A stretch of 64,000 nucleotides of DNA from the NCBI RefSeq assembly GCF_901827205.1, contig NZ_LR594675.1, positions 372,001 to 436,000 on the forward strand, read 5' to 3'. Made by a program: the position numbers and the translations under genes. The notes beneath the pieces were generated by a model. The model was not told the origin of the DNA, searched no databases, and saw only the letters and a list, made by a program, of their open reading frames with translations. Shown one piece after another: positions 44,146-55,106 of this stretch. The DNA is from Variovorax sp. PBS-H4. GTDB taxonomy: Bacteria; Pseudomonadota; Gammaproteobacteria; Burkholderiales; Burkholderiaceae_C. Every line of letters starts with the position of its first letter. Positions within the stretch are counted from its first letter, which is position 1.

Positions 44146-44778
44146 ATGAATTCGCAAACTGAAAAGATCCAGTTGCAGGGCGCCGCAGGCGCGATCGCCG
44201 CCTTGCGCGATGCCGCGGGCGAGGGCGTTGCCGCTCGCGGCGTCGCCGTGATCGCGCATCCTCATCCGCTCTTCGGTGGCACGATGGACAACAAGGTGGT
44301 CCAGACGCTGGCGCGCGCCTTCGTCGCGTGCGGCTGGACCGCGGTGCGTTTCAATTTTCGCGGAGTGGACGGCAGTGGGGGCGTGCACGACGAGGGCCGC
44401 GGTGAGCGTGAGGACATGCTCCAGGTCATCGAGCAGGTGGCGCCCGACGGGCCGCTTGCCATCGCCGGCTTTTCCTTCGGGGCTTTCGTGGCGAGCCGCG
44501 CGGCCGAGCCGCTGTGGGCGCGGCGGGACATCCGACAACTGGTGCTGGTGGGCACCGCCGCTGCCCGCTTCTCGGTGGCGACTCTGCCGGCGGAGGCGCA
44601 CGAGCGCACGCTCGTCGTGCATGGCGAGCAGGACGACACCGTTCCGTTGGCGGCCGTGTTGGATTGGGCGCGGCCGCAGTCGCTTCCCGTCACAGTCGTT
44701 CCTGGGGGCGGCCATTTCTTCCATGGGCAATTGCCGCTGCTCAAAGGCTTGGTCGTTCGCCATCTGCGCGCTGGCTAG
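44146..44778 (+). CDS. Alpha/beta hydrolase (YtfK/dienelactone-like)
   Basis: A 210-residue serine hydrolase. The opening IAHPHPLFGGTMDNKVVQTL is a hallmark of a compact bacterial hydrolase family. The nucleophile elbow is GFSFGAF, the acid is in HGEQDDTVP and the base in GGGHFFHGQL. The substrate is unknown. It follows the ferredoxin gene after 3 bases. Confidence 0.88.
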   Translation: MNSQTEKIQLQGAAGAIAALRDAAGEGVAARGVAVIAHPHPLFGGTMDNKVVQTLARAFVACGWTAVRFNFRGVDGSGGVHDEGRGEREDMLQVIEQVAPDGPLAIAGFSFGAFVASRAAEPLWARRDIRQLVLVGTAAARFSVATLPAEAHERTLVVHGEQDDTVPLAAVLDWARPQSLPVTVVPGGGHFFHGQLPLLKGLVVRHLRAG

Positions 44779-44801
44779 CGTTTGTCTCTCTTCGCATCGT
44801 C

Positions 44802-45968
44802 ATGAATCGTCTTCTTGGCGCGCTTCGCGCCTTCGCGGCCGCCGCCGCATGCTTCTGCCTGATGGCCGCGGCCCAGGTGCCGCAACCCCCGGAGGTCGCC
44901 GCGCGCAGCTACCTGCTGCTGGACGTAACGGCCAACCAGATGCTTGCACAGAAGGACATCGATACGGCTATCGAACCGGCTTCGCTTACCAAGCTCATGT
45001 CGGCTTACCTCGTCTTCGACGCGCTCAGGGCCAGGAAGATCACTCTGCAGCAATCCCTGCCGGTCAGCGCCCGCGCCTGGAAGATGCCCGGTTCGCGCAT
45101 GTTCATTGACCCGAAGATGCAGGTTCCGGTCGAGGACCTGATCAAGGGGGTGATCGTGCAGTCAGGCAACGACGCGACCGTTGCACTGGCCGAGAGCGTG
45201 GGGGGCACGGTGGAGCATTTCGTCGATCTCATGAACGACCAGGCCAAGGCGCTGGGCATGAAGAACACGACCTACAAGAACCCCGAAGGCACGCCTGCAC
45301 CGGGCCATACGACCACGGCGCGCGACCTGAGCATCCTTGCGACGCGGTTGATGCGCGACTTTCCCGAGTATGTGCACTACTACTCGATCAAGAAGTACCG
45401 CTATCCCGGAACGCCCTCCACCAACGACACAAACCGTAACCTGCTGCTGTTTCGCGACCCGACAGTCGATGGGCTCGAGACGGGCCATACCGATTCGGCA
45501 GGCTATTGCATGGTCGTGACCTCCAAGCGCGACTTCCCCAACCTTGCAGGTGGCCGGCGCCTGCTGTCGATCATGCTCGGGGCGGCCAGTGAGAACGCGC
45601 GCGCCAACGAATCGCAAAAGCTGCTCAACTGGGGCTACACCGCGTACGATGCGGTCCGTCTGTTCGACGCCAATCAGCCAGTCGCCACGCCACCTGTCTG
45701 GAAAGGCAAGGAGAACACAGTCAAGCTCGGTCGTGCCGAGCCGATCGTGGTGGCGGTGCCCGCCGGCTCTGCAGGCAAGATCAAGACGCAAGTGGCCCGG
45801 CGCGATCCCCTTGTCGCCCCCTTTTCGCGCAACCAGCCGGTCGGCTCACTCAGGATCACGCTGGCCGACCAGCCAGTCGCCGAGGTGCCGCTGGTCGCGC
45901 TGGAGCCGGTAGAGCAGGCCGGCATCCCGGGCCGGGCCTGGGATGCCATTCGCCTTTGGATCAAGTAG
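44802..45968 (+). CDS. dacC: D-alanyl-D-alanine carboxypeptidase (PBP5/6-type) with altered third motif
   Basis: A 388-residue low-molecular-mass penicillin-binding protein that trims pentapeptide side chains in the periplasm. A signal peptide (FAAAAACFCLMAAAQ) precedes motif 1 ASLTKL (Ser61, Lys64), motif 2 SGN in VQSGNDATVALAES, and motif 3, which reads LETGHTDSAGYC instead of LKTGHTDSAG: Glu226 stands where the KTG lysine should be (codon GAG at 45477-45479). The C-terminal PBP5_C domain ends RAWDAIRLWIK, an amphipathic membrane anchor. All else is normal, so either activity is altered or this is a single-base change from AAG. Confidence 0.9.
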   Translation: MNRLLGALRAFAAAAACFCLMAAAQVPQPPEVAARSYLLLDVTANQMLAQKDIDTAIEPASLTKLMSAYLVFDALRARKITLQQSLPVSARAWKMPGSRMFIDPKMQVPVEDLIKGVIVQSGNDATVALAESVGGTVEHFVDLMNDQAKALGMKNTTYKNPEGTPAPGHTTTARDLSILATRLMRDFPEYVHYYSIKKYRYPGTPSTNDTNRNLLLFRDPTVDGLETGHTDSAGYCMVVTSKRDFPNLAGGRRLLSIMLGAASENARANESQKLLNWGYTAYDAVRLFDANQPVATPPVWKGKENTVKLGRAEPIVVAVPAGSAGKIKTQVARRDPLVAPFSRNQPVGSLRITLADQPVAEVPLVALEPVEQAGIPGRAWDAIRLWIK

Positions 45969-46055
45969 AGATTGCCCTGGCGCGTTCCTCTTCGCCTTGC
46001 TGCCGCCGGCCCCAAGGTAGCCCTGATCGCGTGAAGTGGGCCGCTCGAGTCCAAG

Positions 46056-46064
46056 TGCTATACT
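46056..46064 (+). promoter_or_regulatory. Extended -10 of the str operon promoter
   Basis: TGCTATACT is an extended -10 element (TGn plus TATACT at 46059-46064) followed by a GC-rich discriminator CGCGGGC, typical of growth-rate-controlled ribosomal promoters. No good -35 is seen 17 bases upstream. The transcript would begin near 46071, about 100 bases before rpsL. Confidence 0.6.
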
Positions 46065-46073
46065 CGCGGGCTT

Positions 46074-46089
46074 TTCGGAAATTTCCGAA
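46074..46089. promoter_or_regulatory. 16-bp perfect palindrome in the rpsL leader
   Basis: TTCGGAAATTTCCGAA is a perfect palindrome placed at about +4 to +19 of the expected str transcript. It could be an operator for a dimeric repressor or the first hairpin of the leader RNA. I do not recognise it as the site of a known regulator. Confidence 0.4.
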
Positions 46090-46170
46090 GGGTTTCACGT
46101 TTTCGTATCTCTCGGTTGCCTCATGTCACGGTGAGGGGCTCGGCCGGGGTGTTTTGGGACTAATTCATTC

Positions 46171-46548
46171 ATGCCAACCATCAATCAACTGGTGCGTCAG
46201 GGTCGCGAGGTCGAGAAGATCAAGTCGAAGAGCCCTGCCATGCAGAACTCGCCGCAACGCCGCGGTGTCTGCACCCGGGTCTACACCACGACCCCGAAGA
46301 AGCCCAACTCGGCGCTTCGCAAAGTCGCCAAGGTGCGTCTCACCAACGGGTTCGAAGTCATTTCCTACATCGGCGGTGAAGGCCACAACCTCCAGGAGCA
46401 CAGCGTGGTGCTGGTTCGCGGCGGTCGCGTCAAGGACCTGCCGGGCGTGCGCTACCACATCGTGCGCGGTTCGCTGGACCTTCAGGGCGTCAAGGATCGC
46501 AAGCAGTCGCGTTCCAAGTACGGCGCAAAGCGTCCAAAGAAGGCTTGA
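46171..46548 (+). CDS. rpsL: 30S ribosomal protein S12
   Basis: A 125-residue decoding-centre protein. The invariant TPKKPNSALRKVAKVRLTNG contains the lysine (Lys43 by E. coli numbering) whose change gives streptomycin resistance, and GRVKDLPGVRYHIVRG holds Lys88; both are wild type. It is the first gene of rpsL-rpsG-fusA-tuf-rpsJ. The 145-base gap after it carries GC stems (GACCCGCTGTCGGGTC and GCCTCTTGAAGAGGC), where S7-dependent control would act in E. coli. Confidence 0.98.
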   Translation: MPTINQLVRQGREVEKIKSKSPAMQNSPQRRGVCTRVYTTTPKKPNSALRKVAKVRLTNGFEVISYIGGEGHNLQEHSVVLVRGGRVKDLPGVRYHIVRGSLDLQGVKDRKQSRSKYGAKRPKKA

Positions 46549-46693
46549 GCCTAGAGTGTTCCATCGGTGTTGGGCGCGCCTGGCGGGTGCGTCGAACGAA
46601 GTGACCCGCTGTCGGGTCGAGTAAGTGAGAGCTCCTGTTAGTTCTCGCGGTGCCTCTTGAAGAGGCGCCAACTGAAGCAAAGAGGTTAGAAAA

Positions 46694-47167
46694 ATGCCAC
46701 GTCGTCGCGAAGTCCCTAAACGTGAAATCCTGCCGGATCCAAAGTACGGCAATGTCGAGCTGTCCAAATTCATGAACGTGATCATGGAAGGCGGCAAGAA
46801 GGCTGTTGCCGAGCGCATCATCTACGGTGCCCTCGACCAGATCGAGAAAAAGAACCCGGGCAAGGACCCGCTCGAGGCCTTCACCATCGCGATCAACAAC
46901 GTCAAGCCGATGGTCGAAGTGAAGTCGCGCCGCGTCGGCGGGGCGAACTACCAGGTGCCCGTGGAAGTGCGCCCGGTGCGTCGCTTGGCGCTGTCGATGC
47001 GCTGGATCAAGGAAGCCGCGCGCAAACGCGGCGAGAAGTCGATGGCCCTGCGCCTGGCCAACGAACTCATGGAGGCCACGGAGGGTCGTGGCGGCGCCAT
47101 GAAGAAGCGAGACGAAGTGCATCGCATGGCCGAGGCCAACAAGGCCTTCAGCCACTTCCGCTTCTAG
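46694..47167 (+). CDS. rpsG: 30S ribosomal protein S7
   Basis: A 157-residue primary assembly protein of the 30S head. Conserved segments are MPRRREVPKREILPDPKYG, IEKKNPGKDPLEAF and RRVGGANYQVPVEVRPVRR. AAAGAGG is the ribosome site. In E. coli it represses its operon by binding the rpsL-rpsG spacer. A hairpin lies between it and fusA. Confidence 0.98.
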   Translation: MPRRREVPKREILPDPKYGNVELSKFMNVIMEGGKKAVAERIIYGALDQIEKKNPGKDPLEAFTIAINNVKPMVEVKSRRVGGANYQVPVEVRPVRRLALSMRWIKEAARKRGEKSMALRLANELMEATEGRGGAMKKRDEVHRMAEANKAFSHFRF

Positions 47168-47196
47168 AAACCGCCTTCAACAAGAGCATTGGCTGG

Positions 47197-47228
47197 AAGC
47201 CCGACCCACCGTGTGGTGGGCGGGCTTT
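47197..47228 (+). terminator. Hairpin between rpsG and fusA, possible attenuator
   Basis: AAGCCCG-A-CCCACC pairs with GGTGGG-CGGGCTT across a GTGT loop (13 pairs with one bulge). Only three T follow before CATCC, so it would be a partial terminator, an mRNA processing site or a stabiliser rather than a complete stop. Confidence 0.45.
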
Positions 47229-47250
47229 CATCCGTTAATGGAGTAATTTC

Positions 47251-49350
<2,100 letters not shown>

Positions 49351-49500
49351 CGTGGCGCCCCGAACAAGGTTCGTCCAGCCGTCCTTGTTCTTTCCAGTTC
49401 TGTCTGCGATTTTGTGCCCTTCGTTGCCCGTGGCGGAGGAATCAGCAACAAGATGCAGACGTAAAACCACACACGGGCCTGCTCTTTCAAGGATTGAAAA

Positions 49501-50694
<1,194 letters not shown>

Positions 50695-50714
50695 TCGAAC
50701 GCAAAGGAATCACC

Positions 50715-51029
50715 ATGGCTGCCAAGCAAAAAATTCGTATCCGCCTGAAGGCATTCGACTACAAGTTGATCGACCAGTCGGCTGCCGAGATCGTGGACAC
50801 CGCCAAGCGCACTGGCGCAATCGTCAAGGGCCCAGTGCCCCTGCCGACCCGCATGAAGCGTTTCGACATTCTGCGTTCGCCGCACGTCAACAAGACGAGC
50901 CGCGACCAGTTCGAGATTCGCACACACCAGCGCCTCATGGACATCGTCGACCCGACTGACAAGACCGTCGATGCGCTGATGAAGCTCGATCTGCCAGCCG
51001 GCGTGGACGTCGAAATCAAGCTGCAGTAA
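50715..51029 (+). CDS. rpsJ: 30S ribosomal protein S10
   Basis: A 104-residue protein of the 30S head, also the NusE antitermination factor. IRIRLKAFDYKLIDQSA, GPVPLPTRMKRFDILRSPHV and KTSRDQFEIRTHQRLMDI are diagnostic. In most relatives rplC follows directly; here the gene is followed by an intrinsic terminator and two foreign-looking lipoprotein genes, so S10 is transcribed with the str genes only. Confidence 0.98.
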   Translation: MAAKQKIRIRLKAFDYKLIDQSAAEIVDTAKRTGAIVKGPVPLPTRMKRFDILRSPHVNKTSRDQFEIRTHQRLMDIVDPTDKTVDALMKLDLPAGVDVEIKLQ

Positions 51030-51051
51030 AGCCAATTTGGCTTGTAGGAAT

Positions 51052-51089
51052 AAGCTCGCTTGCGGAAACGCTGGCGGGCTTTTTTTTTT
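51052..51089 (+). terminator. Intrinsic terminator after rpsJ
   Basis: AAGCTCGCTTGCG pairs with CGCTGGCGGGCTT across GAAA (13 positions with some wobble), followed by a run of about ten T (51080-51089). A smaller palindrome GCCAATTTGGC lies just upstream at 51031-51041. It separates rpsJ from the rest of the S10 operon. Confidence 0.9.
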
Positions 51090-51154
51090 GACCTGTGATG
51101 TGGCATCCTTTGCCAACGGCGATCGGCCGGGCATGCTCTGGGGAGTAAGAGATC

Positions 51155-52759
51155 ATGAAAACTTGGTTCCTGCGGAGCGTGGCGCTGCTTGCCCTCGCGG
51201 TTCTCGGCGCGTGCGGGGGGGGCGGAGGAGGCGGGGGCGCGGGCTTCTTTCCGATCGCCGCGGTACCTGGCGCAACAACGGTGACGTTGAGCGGCAACGT
51301 GACATTTGATTCAGTGCCCAATGCGACTGGTGGTCTGAGCTATGGAGCGATGAGCGCCAAGCCTATTCGCGGCGCCAGCGTCGAAGTTCTCGATGTCGGC
51401 GGAGCTGTGCTGGCCAGCACATCAGCCGACGGTAATGGCGCCTATTCTGTGTCAGTGCCTGCCAACACGACCGTCAACGTACGGGTCAAGGCCCAACTGC
51501 TGCAGACTGGCTCAGGCGCTAGTTGGGACGTCAGCGTGCGCGATAACACCCAGGGTGAGGCACTCTACTCCATGGAAAGCGGGAGTTTTTCCACTGGCAG
51601 TGCGGCAGTGACGCGCAACGTCCATGCACCTTCGGGGTGGAACGGTTCGAGCTACGACTCCACGCGCGTTGCAGGGCCCTTCGCCGTGCTCGACGCTGTC
51701 TACGCCACCCAGGCCAAGGTCCTCTCAGTTGCGCCAGGCACGGCATTCCCGCCGCTGCGCATTTTCTGGAGCGTCAACAACGTGCCAGCTTCAGGGAATC
51801 CGGCGCTTGGGCAGATCGGAACGACCTTCTTCACCAGTTCGAACGCGACGGGCACTGTTCGTGCCATTTATGTGCTGGGAAAGGAGAACGTCGATACCGA
51901 CGAGTACGACAGCTCTGTGGTCGCGCACGAATGGGGGCACTACTACCAGTCGGCTTTCAGCCGTGACGATTCACCCGGCGGCAGCCATTCCCTGAGCGAG
52001 CGCTTGGACCGGCGCTTGGCTTTTTCGGAGGGCTGGGGCAATGCCTGGTCAGGCATCGCTCTGGCGCGCAGCAACTACACCGATTCTGCCGGTGCCAACC
52101 AGGCCTTGGGGTCCAATCTCGATCTGACTTCGGGAACGACGTCCAATCCTGGCTGGTTCCGCGAAGTCTCGATCCAGTCGATCCTCTGGAATCTGAACAG
52201 CCAGGTTGGCTTCAAGCCGATTCACGATGCGCTCACGGCGCCATCCTTCAAGGCCGGTGTGGCAGTTACCTCGATCCACCCGTTTTCGGTGGCCTTCAAT
52301 GCCGTCGCGCCTGGAAGTGCCGCAGCGTTGAATTCGCTGCTAGCCAACCAGAATATCGCAGTCCCGAATGATCCGTTCGCGGGCAACGAGACGAACGATG
52401 GTGGCCTTGGCACATTTGCCCTTCCGATGTACAAGCCCGCGGCGCTGGGCGCCGGCGCCCCGGCCTGCGTGACCACCGACGCAGACCCGGCGCATGCTGG
52501 CAACAAGTTGGGCAGCTATGCTTATCTGCGCTTTACTGCTCCGGCGCAGCGCACCTACAGCATCGCCGTTACCGGTGGGCCGGCCGGCTCCGATCCGGAC
52601 TTCGTGGTGTACCAGGGGCGGCGTGCCGGCGAGGGCCTGTCCACCGTGGCCGGCAGCGAAACAGGCTCTGTCAGCTTGGCCGCGGGCGAGGCCGTTCTGG
52701 TGGTCAATGACTTCAACAACTCGGCGGCGAGCACATGCTTCACCGTCACCATCAACTAG
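51155..52759 (+). CDS. Predicted lipoprotein metallopeptidase (HEWGH) inserted in the S10 operon
   Basis: A 534-residue lipoprotein. The signal ends LAVLGAC with Cys20 for lipidation, followed at once by a glycine run coded by an uninterrupted G8. Residues about 43-110 look like a carboxypeptidase-regulatory/beta-sandwich domain (KPIRGASVEVLDVGGAVLAS). The catalytic part has VVAHEWGHYYQSAF (His258, Glu259, His262) and, 30 residues on, FSEGWGNAW with Glu292 as probable third zinc ligand, a gluzincin-like arrangement. The last 100 residues resemble a pre-peptidase C-terminal beta domain. No known peptidase family was assigned. It is flanked by ribosomal genes and looks by eye less GC-biased at third positions. 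Confidence 0.8.
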   Translation: MKTWFLRSVALLALAVLGACGGGGGGGGAGFFPIAAVPGATTVTLSGNVTFDSVPNATGGLSYGAMSAKPIRGASVEVLDVGGAVLASTSADGNGAYSVSVPANTTVNVRVKAQLLQTGSGASWDVSVRDNTQGEALYSMESGSFSTGSAAVTRNVHAPSGWNGSSYDSTRVAGPFAVLDAVYATQAKVLSVAPGTAFPPLRIFWSVNNVPASGNPALGQIGTTFFTSSNATGTVRAIYVLGKENVDTDEYDSSVVAHEWGHYYQSAFSRDDSPGGSHSLSERLDRRLAFSEGWGNAWSGIALARSNYTDSAGANQALGSNLDLTSGTTSNPGWFREVSIQSILWNLNSQVGFKPIHDALTAPSFKAGVAVTSIHPFSVAFNAVAPGSAAALNSLLANQNIAVPNDPFAGNETNDGGLGTFALPMYKPAALGAGAPACVTTDADPAHAGNKLGSYAYLRFTAPAQRTYSIAVTGGPAGSDPDFVVYQGRRAGEGLSTVAGSETGSVSLAAGEAVLVVNDFNNSAASTCFTVTIN

Positions 52760-52769
52760 GAGCACAGCC

Positions 52770-53285
52770 ATGCGTGCATCTCGCAGCCTCGGAGCCGTTG
52801 CCATGGCGGCGCTGGCCATAGGCCTGTCCTTGCAGGCTTGCGCGCACAACGCGAAGCCCGGGAATGCTGCTTTCACAGGAATGACTGCCGCGCCTATGAA
52901 GCCCGGTGGCTCTGGTATCGCAGTCCAATACCGTATTGACGGCACGCCTCAGCCCGGGAGCCAAGTCGCGGTAGTGCTGAACTTTGACGGGGTCAGCGAT
53001 CCCGCGGGCGGCACCGTCAAGCTAACGGCAGACGGCGGCTTGGCGATTGTCGGCTCCGCGGGGCCCCACATGCTGCCGGCGGGCCAGGCATCTGCCTTGA
53101 CCGTGCAGGTCGTTCCCGACGCCGATGGCACCGGCTATCTTCACGTGTTCACGACCCAGAATGGCGCGACCAGCGCGAACTCAATTGCCGTGCAGGTCGG
53201 AAAGGCGCCCTCCGCGATGCCGGCCAGCAGCGGCTTGAAGCAGGCGCCAGACGGCGACAAGATTCTCTCGATGCCGGTCAAGTGA
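52770..53285 (+). CDS. Small lipoprotein of unknown function
   Basis: A 171-residue protein. The signal ALAIGLSLQACAHN has a lipobox (LQAC, Cys24). The mature part, about residues 45-145, is predicted all-beta: GIAVQYRIDGTPQPGSQVAV, VVPDADGTGYLHVFTTQNG. No family was recognised. GGAG, overlapping the stop of the peptidase gene, is its ribosome site and the gap is 10 bases, so it is co-expressed with the peptidase and may be its partner. Confidence 0.75.
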   Translation: MRASRSLGAVAMAALAIGLSLQACAHNAKPGNAAFTGMTAAPMKPGGSGIAVQYRIDGTPQPGSQVAVVLNFDGVSDPAGGTVKLTADGGLAIVGSAGPHMLPAGQASALTVQVVPDADGTGYLHVFTTQNGATSANSIAVQVGKAPSAMPASSGLKQAPDGDKILSMPVK

Positions 53286-53312
53286 GCAGGACCGGCCGCG
53301 ACCGCCGGCGGC

Positions 53313-53342
53313 TTGCGCTCTAAACGCCCTGGGAGCTATAAT
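53313..53342 (+). promoter_or_regulatory. Promoter for the rplC-rpsQ operon
   Basis: TTGCGC (53313-53318) and a consensus TATAAT (53337-53342) are spaced by 18 bases. The transcript would have a leader of about 120 bases before rplC, including a stem of CGCTG with CAGCG near 53420-53445. In E. coli the S10 leader is the target of L4 autoregulation; whether this leader does the same is not known. Confidence 0.75.
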
Positions 53343-53467
53343 CTTTGGCTCTGCCCAATCTGCGCCTACCAGGCGCTTTTTGGTGTGGGGCTTTATCAAC
53401 CTTCTTCCGCATATCAAACGCTGTCGCCAATTGAAGTGGCAGCGGCGGGAGTCTTGGAGAAAAAATC

Positions 53468-54139
53468 ATGAGTCTGAGCAACTCCCTCGGGTTGCTGGGC
53501 CGCAAGGTGGGGATGATGCGTCTCTTCACCGATGATGGGGACGCAGTTCCTGTCACGGTGGTGGATGTATCCGACAACCGTGTGACCCAGGTCAAAACCC
53601 AAGAGACCGATGGCTACGTCGCGCTGCAAGTGACGTTCGGCTCGCGCAAGGCGTCTCGCGTCACCAAGCCCGAAGCAGGCCATCTTGCCAAAGCTGGCGT
53701 CGAAGCTGGCGAAATCATTCAAGAATTCCGTGTCCCCGCCGATGCGGCTGCCCAGCACAAGGCTGGCGGCGCAATCGCTGTGGGCAGCGTGTTCACCGTG
53801 GGTCAGAAGGTGGACGTCCGGGGCACTTCCATTGGCAAGGGCTACGCCGGCACCATCAAGCGCCACAACATGTCCTCGCAACGCGCTTCGCACGGTAACA
53901 GCCGTTCGCACAATGTGCCGGGTTCCATCGGCATGGCGCAAGACCCCGGGCGCGTGTTTCCGGGCAAGCGCATGACGGGCCATTTGGGCGACGTCACCGT
54001 GACGACCCAGAACCTCGTCGTGATCCGTATCGACGAAGCACGTCAGCTGCTTCTGATCAAGGGCGCGATTCCGGGTGCCAAGGGTGGCTTCGTCACCGTG
54101 CGCCCGGCCGTCAAGGCCAAAGCCACGACGGCGGCCTAA
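53468..54139 (+). CDS. rplC: 50S ribosomal protein L3
   Basis: A 223-residue early-assembly protein near the peptidyl transferase centre. It has LLGRKVGMMRLFTDDGDAVP at the start, the MSSQRASHGNSRSHNVPGSI loop (glutamine and arginine region that reaches the centre), and KRMTGHLGDVTVTTQNL. GGAGAAAAAATC supplies the ribosome site. It is the first gene of its transcript here. Confidence 0.98.
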   Translation: MSLSNSLGLLGRKVGMMRLFTDDGDAVPVTVVDVSDNRVTQVKTQETDGYVALQVTFGSRKASRVTKPEAGHLAKAGVEAGEIIQEFRVPADAAAQHKAGGAIAVGSVFTVGQKVDVRGTSIGKGYAGTIKRHNMSSQRASHGNSRSHNVPGSIGMAQDPGRVFPGKRMTGHLGDVTVTTQNLVVIRIDEARQLLLIKGAIPGAKGGFVTVRPAVKAKATTAA

Positions 54140-54151
54140 GGAGCAAAAGCA

Positions 54152-54772
54152 ATGCAACTCGAACTCCTGAACGAACAAGGCCAAGCTGCGTCCAAGTATG
54201 ACGCGCCAGAGACTGTGTTCGGCCGTGACTACAACGAAGACCTGGTGCACCAAGTCGTTGTTGCCTACCAGGCCAATGCCCGCCAGGGTACGCGTGCCCA
54301 GAAGGACCGCGAGCAGGTCAAGCACTCCACCAAGAAGCCGTTCAAGCAAAAGGGAACGGGCCGCGCCCGTGCTGGTATGACGTCCTCGCCGCTGTGGCGC
54401 GGGGGTGGCCGCATCTTCCCGAACATGCCTGACGAGAACTTCTCGCAGAAGATCAACAAGAAGATGTATCGCGCCGGCATGGCGTCCATCTTCTCGCAGC
54501 TCGCTCGCGAAGGACGCGTGGCCGTGGTCGAATCGATCACTGTCGATTCGCCCAAGACCAAGGCGCTGGCTGCCAAGTTCAAGGCAATGAATCTCGAGTC
54601 CGTGCTCGTGATCGCCGAGGAAGTCGACGAGAACCTGTACCTGGCCTCGCGCAACCTGATGAACGTGCTCGTGGTCGAGCCGCGCTACGCTGACCCTGTG
54701 TCACTGGTTCACTACAAGAAGGTGCTGGTCACCAAGGGTGCCGTCGACAAGCTCAAGGAGATGTTCGCATGA
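54152..54772 (+). CDS. rplD: 50S ribosomal protein L4
   Basis: A 206-residue protein lining the exit tunnel. Family marks are RQGTRAQKDREQVKHSTKK, QKGTGRARAGMTSSPLWRGG (the tunnel loop tied to macrolide resistance, wild type by pattern) and NLMNVLVVEPRYADPVSLV. It overlaps rplW by ATGA at 54769-54772. In enterobacteria L4 also represses the S10 operon. Confidence 0.98.
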   Translation: MQLELLNEQGQAASKYDAPETVFGRDYNEDLVHQVVVAYQANARQGTRAQKDREQVKHSTKKPFKQKGTGRARAGMTSSPLWRGGGRIFPNMPDENFSQKINKKMYRAGMASIFSQLAREGRVAVVESITVDSPKTKALAAKFKAMNLESVLVIAEEVDENLYLASRNLMNVLVVEPRYADPVSLVHYKKVLVTKGAVDKLKEMFA

Positions 54773-55104
54773 GCCGCATGAATCCTACGCCCCAGCAGCG
54801 TCAGTTTGACGAAGGTCGTCTGATGAACGTGCTGGTTGCGCCGGTCGTGTCCGAGAAGGCCACGATGGTCGGCGAGAAGTCGAATGCCGTTACTTTCAAG
54901 GTGTTGCAAGACGCCACCAAGCCCGAGATCAAGGCGGCCGTCGAACTCATGTTCAAGGTCGAAGTGAAGGGCGTGTCCGTGCTCAACACCAAGGGCAAGA
55001 CCAAGCGCTTTGGCAAGTCGGTTGGCCGTCGCGACAACGTTCGCAAGGCCTACGTCACGCTCAAGGCCGGTCAAGAGCTCAACTTGGTCGGGGAAGGCGC
55101 TTAA
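54769..55104 (+). CDS. rplW: 50S ribosomal protein L23
   Basis: A 111-residue protein at the tunnel exit, docking site of SRP and trigger factor. VLVAPVVSEKATMVGEKSNA, VELMFKVEVKGVSVLNTKGK and GRRDNVRKAYVTLKAGQEL are conserved. The N terminus is about 10 residues longer than E. coli L23. Start overlaps rplD; rplB begins 2 bases after the stop. Confidence 0.97.
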   Translation: MSRMNPTPQQRQFDEGRLMNVLVAPVVSEKATMVGEKSNAVTFKVLQDATKPEIKAAVELMFKVEVKGVSVLNTKGKTKRFGKSVGRRDNVRKAYVTLKAGQELNLVGEGA

Positions 55105-55106
55105 TC

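Noticed and set aside
51155..53285. Mobile element inserted between rpsJ and rplC
   Set aside because: No transposase, integrase, terminal inverted repeats or target duplication was seen around the two lipoprotein genes.
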